A stretch of DNA of 46,402 nucleotides from Xanthomonas sp. (lineage in GTDB: Bacteria; Pseudomonadota; Gammaproteobacteria; Xanthomonadales; SZUA-5): the NCBI GenBank assembly GCA_020693165.1, contig JAIMJQ010000010.1, forward strand, positions 1 through 46,402. The letters run 5' to 3'. The notes beneath the pieces were generated by a model. That model saw only the letters and a list, made by a program, of their open reading frames with translations, searched no databases and was not told the origin of the DNA. Shown here in pieces: positions 24,505-33,762 of this stretch (the first letter of the stretch is position 1; every line of letters begins with the position of its first letter). Both the position numbers and the translations under genes were made by a program.

Positions 24505-24588
24505 GGTCGCTCGCTGACCGCGAACATCGCCCTGGTGGGCAACAACGCACGCCTGGCGGCGGCGATCGCGGTCGAGATGGTGTGCTAG
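24397..24588 (+). pseudogene. psuG: 3' remnant of pseudouridine-5'-phosphate glycosidase (psuG)
   Basis: Reading in the rlmF frame through its TAA stop gives a segment ALAEASARGIAA, KTVVTPVLIGRIFERT, stop, GRSLTANIALVGNNARLA, AIAVEMVC, then TAG at 24586-24588. From memory of E. coli PsuG (QAVAEAEAQGVIGK, TPFLLARVAELTGGDSL, NIQLVFNNAILASEIA) the order, spacing and key residues agree. The TAA falls on one of the Gly codons of the TGG-SL motif. Only the last 60 or so residues remain; the catalytic part is absent, so this is a non-functional remnant partly translated as the tail of RlmF. Confidence 0.7.
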
Positions 24589-24799
24589 CCCGACACGCGA
24601 GGAGACAGCAAGAGCAATCGCGTCAGGGCTGGCGACACAAGGTCACGCCCATGACTCACTGCGGCAGGTCAAACGACCGCCCCTGCGCTTGTGCGTAGAA
24701 TGTCGTCGTTGGGTTGCCGGCGGACAGCGTCCGAGCGTTCGCACGCCGTTCGCGCGGAAATCGCGATTCTTTCCCTCTGACCTCTCTGGATTTGCCTTC

Positions 24800-25552
24800 A
24801 TGCGCCGCATCGCCCCGATACTCGTCATTGCGTCTGTCATTGCCGGTTGCAGTACCCACGCTTCCGATTCCAGCACCACCGCTGCAGCACAGCCCGCGGC
24901 AGCGGCGCCAGCGACTGCGCCGATCGGCGAGAACCTGAGCGGCACCGTGCTCGAACAGATTCCCGCCCCGCCCTACGTCTATCTGCGCCTGCAGACCGCC
25001 AGGGGCGAGATCTGGGCCGCAGTCTCCAATGCCCCCGTGGAAGTCGGCGCCGAGGTGACGGTGTACCAGGCGATGCGGATGAGCCAGTTCGCATCGAAGT
25101 CCCTGCAGCGGACTTTCGACGAGATCTATTTTGGATCGTTGACCGCACCCGGCGCACCCGTGTCTGCCGGCAATCCGCATGCCGCCGTCGCGCAGCCGAC
25201 CGCGACCGCCGTCGACAAGGTCGAAAAGGCCAGCGGTGCCGATGCCCGCAGCGTCGAGGAAACCTGGTCGGAGGGCGCGGCGCTCGCCGGCAAGACGGTC
25301 ACCGTGCGCGGCAAGGTGGTCAAGTACAATCCCGGTGTGATGGGCAAGAACTGGATTCACATCCAGGATGGCAGCGGCGACGCCGCCAAAGGCACCAACG
25401 ATCTCACCGTGACATCCATGGATGAAGCGGCGCTCGGCGACATCGTAACCATCACCGGCACCGTTTCCGTCGACAAGGACTTTGGCGCCGGCTATCGCTA
25501 CCCGATCATCGTCGAAGAAGCAAAAGTGGTGAAGCAACCGCTTTCCACCTGA
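24800..25552 (+). CDS. NrfJ-like lipoprotein with two OB-fold domains
   Basis: The 250-residue protein starts at ATG 24800 with a lipoprotein signal ending in the lipobox IAGC, so it should be anchored in the membrane facing the periplasm. After an Ala-rich linker come two OB-fold-like modules. The first holds GTVLEQIPAPPYVYLRLQT and FASKSLQRTFDEIYF; the second holds VTVRGKVVKYNPGVMGKNWI, HIQDGSG, NDLTVTS and DKDFGAGYRYPIIVEEAKV. This layout matches NrfJ-type proteins associated with cytochrome c nitrite reductase clusters and other multiheme systems. Its gene converges on a nonaheme cytochrome gene. TAGAAT at 24696-24701 is a possible -10 box. Role is inferred from family and neighbour. Confidence 0.75.
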   Translation: MRRIAPILVIASVIAGCSTHASDSSTTAAAQPAAAAPATAPIGENLSGTVLEQIPAPPYVYLRLQTARGEIWAAVSNAPVEVGAEVTVYQAMRMSQFASKSLQRTFDEIYFGSLTAPGAPVSAGNPHAAVAQPTATAVDKVEKASGADARSVEETWSEGAALAGKTVTVRGKVVKYNPGVMGKNWIHIQDGSGDAAKGTNDLTVTSMDEAALGDIVTITGTVSVDKDFGAGYRYPIIVEEAKVVKQPLST

Positions 25553-25580
25553 GTCGGTCGGACCATCTCCTGCCCACGGA

Positions 25581-25627
25581 CGCTGCGTTGGGCTCGCCCC
25601 GCGACGGGTGCGGCGAGCCCTGCAGCG
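25581..25627. terminator. Probable bidirectional hairpin between convergent genes
   Basis: GGGCTCGCC (25590-25598) and GGCGAGCCC (25612-25620) form a perfect 9-bp stem, extended on both sides by CGCTGC (25581-25586) and GCAGCG (25622-25627). It sits in the 102-bp gap between the convergent lipoprotein and cytochrome genes. There is no T-run, so Rho-independent action is uncertain. Confidence 0.5.
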
Positions 25628-25654
25628 ACGGCGCCCAACCGGGGCGAGCTGCGA

Positions 25655-28366
25655 TCAGGGGCAGGCGTGCCCGGCGACGCCGGTCAGACGCGACAGATCA
25701 AGCGAGCCACTTCCAAATCCAGGCAGGGCACTGTTCCAGTCCAATCGCAGATGGTCGCCATCGACGGCGCGCACGCTGAGGGTTCCCCACGGCTGGCTGA
25801 CGACGCTGGCCGGGTTGAACCCGGGCGGAAAGTTGCCGCCGTAGGTCGTGATTGCGTTCAATGCCGCGGTGTCGCCCGCAATCGGTCCCTGCGCGATCAG
25901 CCAGCGCGCTTTGCCGTCGAGGAAGGCGTACCAGACCGCCACCATCTGCCGCGTAGCCCCCGCGCCCAGTACTTCGATCTGCAAGCCGTGACCGGACTGG
26001 CCGGGGTTGAACCAGCTGCCGCTGTGGCACTGGGTCAACTGGCCGACCGGCGACAGGGTGTCGGCAGGCGCCAGACTGCTCAGTCGCGACAGCGCCATCT
26101 GTCCGCTGTTGAAGCCGGGGTACGGCGTGATCCAGCTTGCCGTTGCGTGGTCGCGATCGCTGAAGCGCAGTTCGACCTCGCCCCAGGTTTCGAGCTGGGT
26201 GCTGGCGAGGTTGTAGTCCGGCGGAAACTGTCCGGCGGAACCGATGGTCATGCGCACGCGGACCTGGTTTCCGACCGCGGTCCCGCTGCCGATCAGCCAA
26301 CGCTGTTCACCATTCAGGTAAACGTACCAACTGACGACCACGCCGTGATTGGGCAACGCTTCGACAAACCAGCCGTGCCCGTTTTGCGCCGGATCGTAGA
26401 AGGAGCCGCTGGTATCGACGCCGATCTCGTAGCTGGCCGGACGCACATGCACACTGACGCGGCCGAGATTGGAGTCGGCCTTGCCGTCCCAGGCGGCAAA
26501 GGTGAATTCCTCGTCGCCGACGAACCCTGGCTCGGGGATGTAGGTGGCCTGACGCTCGGCCAGCGCCACGCTGCCATGCGCCGGCTGGTTGACGATCCGC
26601 AGGGTGAGTGGATCGGCGTCGGCGTCGCTGGCGACCAGCGTCAGGCTGGCATTGCTGTCGAAGGCGGTATCGATGGCGGCGTTGCTGACGATCGGTACCC
26701 GATTTCTCGAGCTGCTTTCGCTGGAGGGGCCGTTGTGACAGGTGTAGCAACCGATGCGATAGCCGCGCCAGAAGGTTTTGGTTCCATAGCGGGTCGTGGA
26801 GGTCCAGTCCGACTGCGAGGCGCTGAGTTCGCCGCCGCGGTCATCGGCGCCGTGGCAGGCCTTGCAGGCAGTGCTGTTGTCCTCGGCAAAATCGCCGTGC
26901 TCATTGACCCATGCCGCGCCCAGCGGGTGCAATCCATGCGGTCCACCCAGGCCATCGCGTGGGGAGGCGTGGCACACCGTGCACTCGGAAACCACGCCAG
27001 CATGCCCTTGCGCGGCGATGCTCTGCAGGTTGTCGTTGCGATGCGATGACGGGAACTCGGCATGGGTAGAGCCGTGGCAGGCCGAACAATGAAGGCCGCC
27101 GTGACCGGTGGAGAATCGATACAGGTTCAACCCGGCCGCCGGTTGATCGGGATTGGTGGCAAACGTCGAATTGGCGGCCGCACGCAGCACGCCGGGGCTG
27201 CTGAAAGCATTCGCATAGCGAATCTGGCCGCTGTTCTGCGTGGCGGTGCCGCTGTGGCAGTTCTGGCAGCTCGGCTGCTGCAACCAGCCCTGGCGATCGG
27301 GATCCCCGACCTGGCTCATGTTGCCGTGGCAGCTCTGGCATTGCATCGCCATGCTGCCGTCGCCGGCAATCGCCGCGCCCATCGCACCACGCAGGCATTT
27401 GGTGCTGGATCCGGGATGGCAGCTGTAGCAGGCTGCGCGATTGGTGCTGGAATCCAGGGTGAGCCCGCTGATCGGATCTCGCGTGCTGGCGTGCCCACGG
27501 TGCATCGCCGAAGTCAGCGGCGGGATTCCGGCAAGTCCGGTTCCAGGCAGGGCATTGGACGCGTGGCAGGCGGCGCAGAGCACCGGCCTGGAGGTATTCA
27601 GCACGCTGGCGTAAAGCCCGTCGGGGTTGAGGCTCAACTGGCTCAGCGCACTGACATAGGCCGCCGAGCCGCGATGACGTTCGTCATGCAGGCGCAGGAT
27701 GTTCAAGCGGAAGTCGCGCCCGGTATCGGGATCATTGACCCAGCCGTCCGCGGGTCGCGCCGCGGTCACCGAATTGGAGCGATGACACTGCGAGCAGTCC
27801 ATTTCGTCGGACACCGGCAGCACCACCGAGGTTTCCGCCAACTGCGTGCCGAGTGCATCGCGCACCACCAGGCGCATCAATGGATAAGGGTTCTTGCGAC
27901 CACTGTCGTCATACGGCGTCATCGGCACGCCATCGGCCGCAAACCAGCGGCGCGTGACATCGTAGGTCATCGGCTGGCCGATATTCGCCAGCCCTGGCAT
28001 GCTGCAGCCCGCCAGCCCCTGATCGGGCCCCAGTTGCACACCGAACAGCGGCAGGCTGAAGTTCCAGAAGTTGCTCTTGCCGATCGACGTGCGGTTGATC
28101 GAGCCATCCGGATCAGCCACGGCTTCATAGCTGAGCTGGATGCCGTTGCCCGCAGCCACCAGGCGGCCATTGGCGTCGATGATCTGCGCACGCACGTTGT
28201 TGAACGGCGGCAAGATCGAAAAGGCGGAATAGTCGCCATCCATGCAGTGCATGCCAAGGTCGTTCCAGCCGAGCACGGTCCAGTGCGGCGCCGCTGTCGC
28301 GCTGCCGCCCACGCTGCTCAGCAGTGCCACGATGGCAACGATTGCCAAACGCGGTCGTATGCTCAT
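25655..28366 (-). CDS. Secreted nonaheme c-type cytochrome with Ig-like and two tandem C-terminal domains
   Basis: The 903-residue protein has a signal peptide (residues 1-25). Nine CXXCH heme-binding motifs lie at residues 191, 264, 313, 343, 367, 427, 462, 501 and 540: CSQCH, CAACH, CYSCH, CQSCH, CQNCH, CSACH, CTVCH, CKACH, CYTCH. The N-terminal 190 residues (HWTVLGWNDLGMHCMDGDY) are heme-free and contain two further Cys. An Ig/cadherin-like domain follows at about 552-650 (SDADADPLTLRIVNQPAHGS). Two related domains of about 115 residues close the protein; each has a motif of the type GS(F/W)(Y/F)(D/N)P-GHG and WY(V/A)(Y/F)L-G-WLI. It should transfer electrons in the periplasm or outside the cell. 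Partner and acceptor are unknown; the convergent NrfJ-like gene may be related. Confidence 0.85.
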   Translation of the reverse strand: MSIRPRLAIVAIVALLSSVGGSATAAPHWTVLGWNDLGMHCMDGDYSAFSILPPFNNVRAQIIDANGRLVAAGNGIQLSYEAVADPDGSINRTSIGKSNFWNFSLPLFGVQLGPDQGLAGCSMPGLANIGQPMTYDVTRRWFAADGVPMTPYDDSGRKNPYPLMRLVVRDALGTQLAETSVVLPVSDEMDCSQCHRSNSVTAARPADGWVNDPDTGRDFRLNILRLHDERHRGSAAYVSALSQLSLNPDGLYASVLNTSRPVLCAACHASNALPGTGLAGIPPLTSAMHRGHASTRDPISGLTLDSSTNRAACYSCHPGSSTKCLRGAMGAAIAGDGSMAMQCQSCHGNMSQVGDPDRQGWLQQPSCQNCHSGTATQNSGQIRYANAFSSPGVLRAAANSTFATNPDQPAAGLNLYRFSTGHGGLHCSACHGSTHAEFPSSHRNDNLQSIAAQGHAGVVSECTVCHASPRDGLGGPHGLHPLGAAWVNEHGDFAEDNSTACKACHGADDRGGELSASQSDWTSTTRYGTKTFWRGYRIGCYTCHNGPSSESSSRNRVPIVSNAAIDTAFDSNASLTLVASDADADPLTLRIVNQPAHGSVALAERQATYIPEPGFVGDEEFTFAAWDGKADSNLGRVSVHVRPASYEIGVDTSGSFYDPAQNGHGWFVEALPNHGVVVSWYVYLNGEQRWLIGSGTAVGNQVRVRMTIGSAGQFPPDYNLASTQLETWGEVELRFSDRDHATASWITPYPGFNSGQMALSRLSSLAPADTLSPVGQLTQCHSGSWFNPGQSGHGLQIEVLGAGATRQMVAVWYAFLDGKARWLIAQGPIAGDTAALNAITTYGGNFPPGFNPASVVSQPWGTLSVRAVDGDHLRLDWNSALPGFGSGSLDLSRLTGVAGHACP

Positions 28367-28778
28367 GCTCGCCTTCGTGTCGATGTCGTTTGCAGGAACT
28401 CAAGCGTCACATGCGATGATTAAGTGAGACTTACCACGTTCCGCCGGCTGTGGACGCCGGAAGCACTCCTCGGCCCATTCCTCCAACGCCGGCTGAATCA
28501 AAGTCGCTAAAATTGCGCCAAACCGCATTTCCGTTGAAGACGCAACCCCCCTGATTCGTGGATACTCCGCGACCGCGAAGCGTGTAGACCTGCAAGGGTG
28601 TGCGTCACCGCGCCACCCCGGCTTGAACGCCGCGTGCAAGGCGACGGCAAGCACTTCATCGCGAAAGACTGACATTCGTGGCCCTCACCGGCCGCACCGT
28701 TGTTTCCGAAAAGTCGGCGCTGTTGCTGGGCGCGGCTTTTTCGGGCCTCAATAGAACTTCCATTCAAGAGACCAGAAC
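28367..28778 (+). other. 412-bp divergent region and fusA leader, no gene recognised
   Basis: No convincing gene lies between the divergently transcribed cytochrome and EF-G genes. Open frames here lack family similarity and ribosome binding sites. The stretch must hold both promoters, but I see no strong -10/-35 pair. The one structured feature is a terminator-like hairpin at 28709-28741, listed separately. Confidence 0.5.
28709..28741 (+). terminator. Terminator-like hairpin in the leader of the EF-G gene
   Basis: GAAAAGTCGGCGC pairs with GCGCGGCTTTTTC across a 10-base loop, giving an 11-bp stem with one bulge whose 3' side runs into TTTTT. It points towards the EF-G gene and ends 37 bases before its ATG. 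No plus-strand gene ends upstream, so it does not terminate a visible gene; it may be an attenuator or end an unseen short transcript. Confidence 0.5.
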
Positions 28779-30908
28779 ATGGCCAGGCAGAAAGAGCTCG
28801 CGCTGTACCGCAACATCGGGATCATCGCGCACATCGACGCGGGAAAGACCACGACCACCGAGCGCGTGCTTTATTACACGGGTCGCAAGCACCAGATCAT
28901 CGACGTCCATGACACCAAGGACGGCAAGACCAGCACCACGACGGACTATCTGGAGCAGGAGAAGAAGCGCGGCATCACCATCCAGAGCGCCGCGGTTTCT
29001 ACCGAGTGGAAGGGTTTCCACATCAACCTGATCGACACCCCGGGACACGTCGACTTCACCATCGAGGTGAATCGCAGCTTGCGCGTGCTCGACGGTGCCG
29101 TGGTGGTGTTCGATGGCGTCGCCGGCGTGGAACCGCAGACCGAGACCAACTGGCGTCTGGCCGATCAGTACAACGTGCCGCGCCTGTGCTATGTCAACAA
29201 GATGGACCGCATCGGTGCCAACTTCGCGCATTGCGTCAAGGGCATTCGCGATCGTCTGGGCGCCAATGCGCTGCTGTGCCAGGTACCGCTCGGCAGCCAG
29301 GACGAATTCGTCGGCATGGTCGACCTGGTCGCCGCGGAGGCTTATCTGTGGCATTCGAACGACAAGGACAGCGAATGGGAGATCATTCCGCTCGACCAGG
29401 TGCGCTCGCGCTTCAAGTTCACCGTCGCGCTCGACGATGCGTGGATCGACCAGTTGCCCAAACTGCGCAGCGATCTGATCGAATCGGCGCTGGCGATGGA
29501 CGACGATGCCTTCATGCACTACGTCGAAACCGGCGAGTTCGATCAGGCCAAATTGAAGGAATGCATCCGCATCGGCGCGGTGTCCGGCAAGCTGGTACCG
29601 GTGCTGTGCGGTTCCTCGTTCAAGAACAAGGGCGTGCAGCAGTTGCTCGACGCGGTTATCGACTACCTGCCCTACCCCGGTGAGAACGGTGGCATCTCGA
29701 TGGTGGACGAGGACGGCAACGTCGTCGGCAAGCAGGAAGTCCGCGACGATGCACCGTTCCGCGCGCTCGCGTTCAAGGTCATCAACGACCAGTTCGGTAC
29801 GCTGACCTTCACCCGCATCTATTCCGGCGTGGTCAAGAAGGGCGATACCCTGGCGAATGTCACGCGCGGCAAGAAAGAGCGCGTCGGCCGCATCGTCGAA
29901 GTCCAGGCGAATGCCACCAAGGACATCGATGAAGCCCGCGCCGGCGACATCGTCGCCTTCGTGTCGATGAAGGACACCGAGACCGGTGACTCGCTCACCG
30001 ATCCGGCGCATCCGGTGCTGCTGGAGCGCATGCGCTTCCCGGATCCGGTGATCAGCGTCTCGGTCGAGGCCAAGACCCGCGACGACATCGACAAGATGTC
30101 GGCCGCGCTCTACAAGATGGCCAAGGCCGATCCGTCGCTGCGCCTGAATGTCGATCCGGAAACCGGCGAGACCGTGCTGCGCGGCATGGGCGAATTGCAC
30201 CTGGAAATCACCATCGACCGCATGCGCACCGAACTCGGCGTCGAAGCCAACATGGGCAAGCCCAAGGTCAGCTTCCGCGAGGCTTTCGGTCAGCGCGTCG
30301 AGCACATCTACACGCACAAGAAGCAGACCGGCGGTTCCGGCCAGTTCGCCGAAGTGAAGATGATCTTCGAACCGGGCGAACCTGGCACCGGCGTGGTGTT
30401 CGCCGACGAAATCGTCGGCGGCCGCATTCCGCGCGAGTTCATCCCTTCGGTCGAGTTTGCGATCAAGGCGGAGTCGAAGTCCGGCCAGATCGCCGGCTAC
30501 GAAGTGCTCGACTTCAAGGCGCGCCTGATCGACGGCAAGTACCATGACGTCGACTCCTCGGCGCTGGCCTTCGAAATCGCCGGTCGTCACGCCTTCCGCG
30601 AAGCGCACAAGATGAGCAAGCCCAAGCTGCTCGAACCGATGATGCGGATCGAAGTGGTGACCGAGTCGGAGTTCCTCGGCGACGTCATCGGCGACATGAA
30701 TCGCCGCCGCGGCCAGGTCACCGACCAGGGCACCAAGGGCACTGCGGCGTTTGTCCACGGCTTCGTGCCGCTGGCGGAAATGTTCGGCTACATCAACTAC
30801 CTGCGCTCGGCCACCCGTGGTCGCGGCACCTTCTCGATGGAGTTCAACAACTACTCCGAAGTGCCGGCCGGCCTGGTCGACAAGCTGATGGAAAAAGAAG
30901 CGAAGTAA
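28779..30908 (+). CDS. fusA: Elongation factor G outside the str operon
   Basis: The 709-residue GTPase translocates tRNA and mRNA on the ribosome. G1 is [14 protein letters not shown]3 is [13 protein letters not shown]4 is NKMD and G5 lies in CGSSFKNKG. Domain II to V markers include [19 protein letters not shown] and the C-terminal [17 protein letters not shown]. The switch I region is unusual: [19 protein letters not shown] replaces the common GAATMDWMEQEQERG. Neither rpsL, rpsG nor tuf is next to it, so this may be a second EF-G rather than the housekeeping copy. It is preceded by a 412-bp leader region and followed by a strong intrinsic terminator, so it is transcribed alone. Confidence 0.9.
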   Translation: MARQKELALYRNIGIIAHIDAGKTTTTERVLYYTGRKHQIIDVHDTKDGKTSTTTDYLEQEKKRGITIQSAAVSTEWKGFHINLIDTPGHVDFTIEVNRSLRVLDGAVVVFDGVAGVEPQTETNWRLADQYNVPRLCYVNKMDRIGANFAHCVKGIRDRLGANALLCQVPLGSQDEFVGMVDLVAAEAYLWHSNDKDSEWEIIPLDQVRSRFKFTVALDDAWIDQLPKLRSDLIESALAMDDDAFMHYVETGEFDQAKLKECIRIGAVSGKLVPVLCGSSFKNKGVQQLLDAVIDYLPYPGENGGISMVDEDGNVVGKQEVRDDAPFRALAFKVINDQFGTLTFTRIYSGVVKKGDTLANVTRGKKERVGRIVEVQANATKDIDEARAGDIVAFVSMKDTETGDSLTDPAHPVLLERMRFPDPVISVSVEAKTRDDIDKMSAALYKMAKADPSLRLNVDPETGETVLRGMGELHLEITIDRMRTELGVEANMGKPKVSFREAFGQRVEHIYTHKKQTGGSGQFAEVKMIFEPGEPGTGVVFADEIVGGRIPREFIPSVEFAIKAESKSGQIAGYEVLDFKARLIDGKYHDVDSSALAFEIAGRHAFREAHKMSKPKLLEPMMRIEVVTESEFLGDVIGDMNRRRGQVTDQGTKGTAAFVHGFVPLAEMFGYINYLRSATRGRGTFSMEFNNYSEVPAGLVDKLMEKEAK

Positions 30909-30948
30909 GGCGCGGCGCAAGCGCGCCGCACCTGCATCGAAGACAGCG

Positions 30949-30978
30949 ACGGCCGGGGAAACCCGGCCGTTTCTTTTT
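30949..30978 (+). terminator. Rho-independent terminator of the EF-G gene
   Basis: ACGGCCGGG (30949-30957) and CCCGGCCGT (30962-30970) form a perfect 9-bp stem around a GAAA tetraloop, followed by TTCTTTTT. It lies 41 bp after the fusA stop codon. Confidence 0.95.
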
Positions 30979-31086
30979 GGGCATGCCGCGCCTGAGGACA
31001 ACGCTCGCCAGACCGATTGCGGTCAAGTTGACGCTGTCGGTCGGCACCGTAGACTCCGCAAAGCCCGCCTGCAAATTTCCCGCCCC

Positions 31087-33762
31087 GTGTCCAAGTCCGG
31101 CTCGCCAACGCTTCCCTTGTCCAGACCGAATACCCTGATCGAGGGTTGGGAGGAACTGCCGGCGAGCCCCACCGATTGGCGCGAAGGGCGCCAGGTGGGT
31201 CCGTTTCGCCTCAAACGCCCGCTCGGCGAGGGCGGCATGGGCGTGGTGTGGTTGGCCGAGCAGTTGGAGCCGCTGCAGCGCGAGGTGGCCATCAAGGTGA
31301 TGCGCCAGGAGCGCCGCGGCGCCCTGGATGAAGTCTTTTTCGAGGTGGAACGGCAGGCCCTGGCGCGGTTGTCGCATCGCGCCATCGCACAGATCCACGA
31401 TGCCGGGCGCTTGCCGGACGGCTCGCTGTTCTTCGCCATGGAGTACGTCCCTGGCGTGCCGCTGGACCAGTTCGTGCGCGAACAGCATCCGTCGCCAACG
31501 GAACTCGCACGCCTGTTCATCGAGATCTGTCTCGGCGTGCAGCATGCGCACCAGCGTGGTCTGATCCATCGCGATCTGAAGCCGGGCAATCTGCTGGTGC
31601 AGCGGGTGGACGGCTCGCCGCAGCCGAAGATCATCGATTTCGGTGTCGCGACCAGCGTTTCGGCCGGGGCCGGGGCCATCATGGTGGCCGGCACGCGCCC
31701 CTACATGTCGCCCGAGCAGCGTACGCCGGACGCCAACGGCATCGATGCGCGCACCGACGTCTATGCGCTGGGAGCGGTACTGGCGGAGTGCCTGTATCTG
31801 CTGGCCGGCATCGAGGGCGATGAGCAGGCCTTCGACAGCACCATCCTGCGCCAGGGGTTGACTGCGAGTCTGCGGCGCCCGCTGCCCGGGGCCGATGTTG
31901 CGCCGACCCGCAGTCCGCAGCAGTTGCACGCACTGCCGGCGGAATTGCGCGCGATCGCGGTGCGCGCCATGGCCCAGGATCCCGAGCAGCGCTATACATC
32001 GGCCGCTGCCCTGGGCGAAGACCTCGGGCGTTGGCTGGCGCATCAGCCGGTGCAGGCCATGGGCGAAGGCCGCTGGTACAGCGTGCGCTGTGCCATGCGC
32101 CGCAACGCACTGCTGAGCACGATGGTGATCGGCGCGGTGCTGGCGCTCGGCGTCTTCGCCTTCGCCATGGCGCAACAGGCCAGTCGCATCGCGCGCGAAG
32201 CCGAGCGCGCCAACCAGGCGCTGGAAGAACTTCAGGCGGTCACTCTGTTCCAGACCGACCAGTTGCAGGGGATCAATGCCCAGCTCCTCGGCCAGCAGTT
32301 GCTCGAGGACATCCGCACGCGTCATCGGGCGCAGTTGGCCGAACGCGGCGCTTCCGCCGGCGAGATCGAGTCGGCCGAGAAGGCGTTGGCGACCGAGCTT
32401 GCCGCAGTCAATTTCGTCGATGTCGCGCGCAGCAGCCTTTACCGGGGCATCTTCGAGCGCGCATTGAGCAACATCCATGAGCGGTTTTCCGATCGACCCG
32501 CGATCCAGGCCGAATTGCTGCAGAGCAGTTCCATGGCATTGCGTGATCTTGGCCTGCTGGAGCAGGCACGCGCGCCCCAGGAAGAGGCTCTGGCGCTTCG
32601 GCGCAAGCATTTCGGCAACGTCCATGAGCGCACCGCGTTGTCGTTGAACGAATCCGGTGTGCTCAGCCAGTACCTCGGCAAGCTCGACGAGGCCGAAGCG
32701 TTCTTCCGCGAGGCGATGGAGATCGGCATCGCGACACGCGGCGCGAAGCACATCGATACCGTGAGATCGATCGGCAATCTGGCCGCGATACTGCAGGCAG
32801 TGCGCAAGTTCGAAGAGGCGGAGCCTCTGTTTCGTCGCGCGCTGGCCCTGCACGACGAGGCACTCGGGCCTGAAGACCCCGCCACGATCTCGGTGCGCAC
32901 CAACTACGCGGTCATGAAATACACCATGGGCGACTTTACCGCGGCCGAGACCGGCTTCCGCGAGGTGCTGGCGGTGCAGCGGCGTCTGGGCCAGGCCGAT
33001 CAACCGTACCTGTCCACGTTGAACAATCTCGCATCGACGACGAATCTGCTGGGCAAGTCCGCCGAGGCGGAATCGCTGTACCGTGAAACCGTCGACCTGG
33101 GACAACGCATCCTCGGCGAGGAGCATCCCAATGTGCTTCGCTATCTGGCCAGTCTCGCCAACGTACTCGACGTCCAGGGTCGCTACGACGAGGCGGAGCC
33201 GCTGCTGCGCAAGGTGTTGGCGAGCCGTCGTCGCGTGCTTGGCGACATGCATCCCCATACCCTGCGCAGCGAGCAGTATCTGGGCCGATTCCTGCTGGAG
33301 CGCGGACGAGTGAACGAGGCCGATCCGATGATCCGCCACGCGGCGGCGATGGCGTGGAAGGTTGCCGAAGACGATGCCGATCGTTTCCACGCGCAGCTGG
33401 ATCTGGCAGAGCTGCTGCGTCGCAAAGGTGAGCCGGCGGCGGCGGTCGCCCTGCTGCGGACCCACGAGAACGCAATCCGCAGCACCTTCACCGGCAGTTT
33501 CGTGTTCAGGGTGGCGGGTGCCTTGACGACCCTGGGACTGGCACTGGAGGCCCTCGGCGGCGACCAGAATATGGCCGATGCCGAAGCCGCGCTGGAGGAG
33601 GCGTACGCTATCCTGCTCAAGCGGCGTGGCGCAGGCCATGATGGCACGCGCAGGATTGCGGGATATCTCGCGGCGCATTTCGCAGCTCGCGAGCTCGCGC
33701 AACCGGGCGCCGGCCACACCGCGAGCGCCGCGGAGTGGCGCCGACGACAGAGTGCCGAGTGA
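31087..33762 (+). CDS. Second transmembrane Ser/Thr protein kinase with TPR repeats
   Basis: The 891-residue protein starts at GTG 31087 without an obvious ribosome binding site. The kinase domain (about 38-310) has LGEGGMGVVW, VAIKVMRQE, the catalytic loop IHRDLKPGN and IIDFGVATS, and GTRPYMSPEQ in the activation segment, so an active kinase is expected. A membrane helix (LSTMVIGAVLALGVFAFAM) lies near residues 340-358. The C-terminal half has a run of 42-residue tetratricopeptide repeats of the kinesin-light-chain type (LNNLASTTNLLGKSAEAE, YLASLANVLDVQGRYDEAE). Unlike the kinase at 15542-18313, it has no adjacent sigma factor gene. It stands alone after a strong terminator. The repeats probably bind an extracytoplasmic partner or signal (inference). 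Confidence 0.92.
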   Translation: MSKSGSPTLPLSRPNTLIEGWEELPASPTDWREGRQVGPFRLKRPLGEGGMGVVWLAEQLEPLQREVAIKVMRQERRGALDEVFFEVERQALARLSHRAIAQIHDAGRLPDGSLFFAMEYVPGVPLDQFVREQHPSPTELARLFIEICLGVQHAHQRGLIHRDLKPGNLLVQRVDGSPQPKIIDFGVATSVSAGAGAIMVAGTRPYMSPEQRTPDANGIDARTDVYALGAVLAECLYLLAGIEGDEQAFDSTILRQGLTASLRRPLPGADVAPTRSPQQLHALPAELRAIAVRAMAQDPEQRYTSAAALGEDLGRWLAHQPVQAMGEGRWYSVRCAMRRNALLSTMVIGAVLALGVFAFAMAQQASRIAREAERANQALEELQAVTLFQTDQLQGINAQLLGQQLLEDIRTRHRAQLAERGASAGEIESAEKALATELAAVNFVDVARSSLYRGIFERALSNIHERFSDRPAIQAELLQSSSMALRDLGLLEQARAPQEEALALRRKHFGNVHERTALSLNESGVLSQYLGKLDEAEAFFREAMEIGIATRGAKHIDTVRSIGNLAAILQAVRKFEEAEPLFRRALALHDEALGPEDPATISVRTNYAVMKYTMGDFTAAETGFREVLAVQRRLGQADQPYLSTLNNLASTTNLLGKSAEAESLYRETVDLGQRILGEEHPNVLRYLASLANVLDVQGRYDEAEPLLRKVLASRRRVLGDMHPHTLRSEQYLGRFLLERGRVNEADPMIRHAAAMAWKVAEDDADRFHAQLDLAELLRRKGEPAAAVALLRTHENAIRSTFTGSFVFRVAGALTTLGLALEALGGDQNMADAEAALEEAYAILLKRRGAGHDGTRRIAGYLAAHFAARELAQPGAGHTASAAEWRRRQSAE

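Noticed and set aside
28400-28675. 91-codon minus-strand frame in the fusA leader region
   Set aside because: No family, no ribosome binding site and Arg/Ala-rich composition; treated as non-coding.
28764-31001. 745-codon open frame antisense to the EF-G gene
   Set aside because: It mirrors the third-position GC bias of a highly conserved gene; no recognisable domain.
30844-33717. 957-codon open frame antisense to the second kinase gene
   Set aside because: Shadow of the kinase-TPR gene; repetitive His/Gln/Arg content follows the sense-strand repeats.
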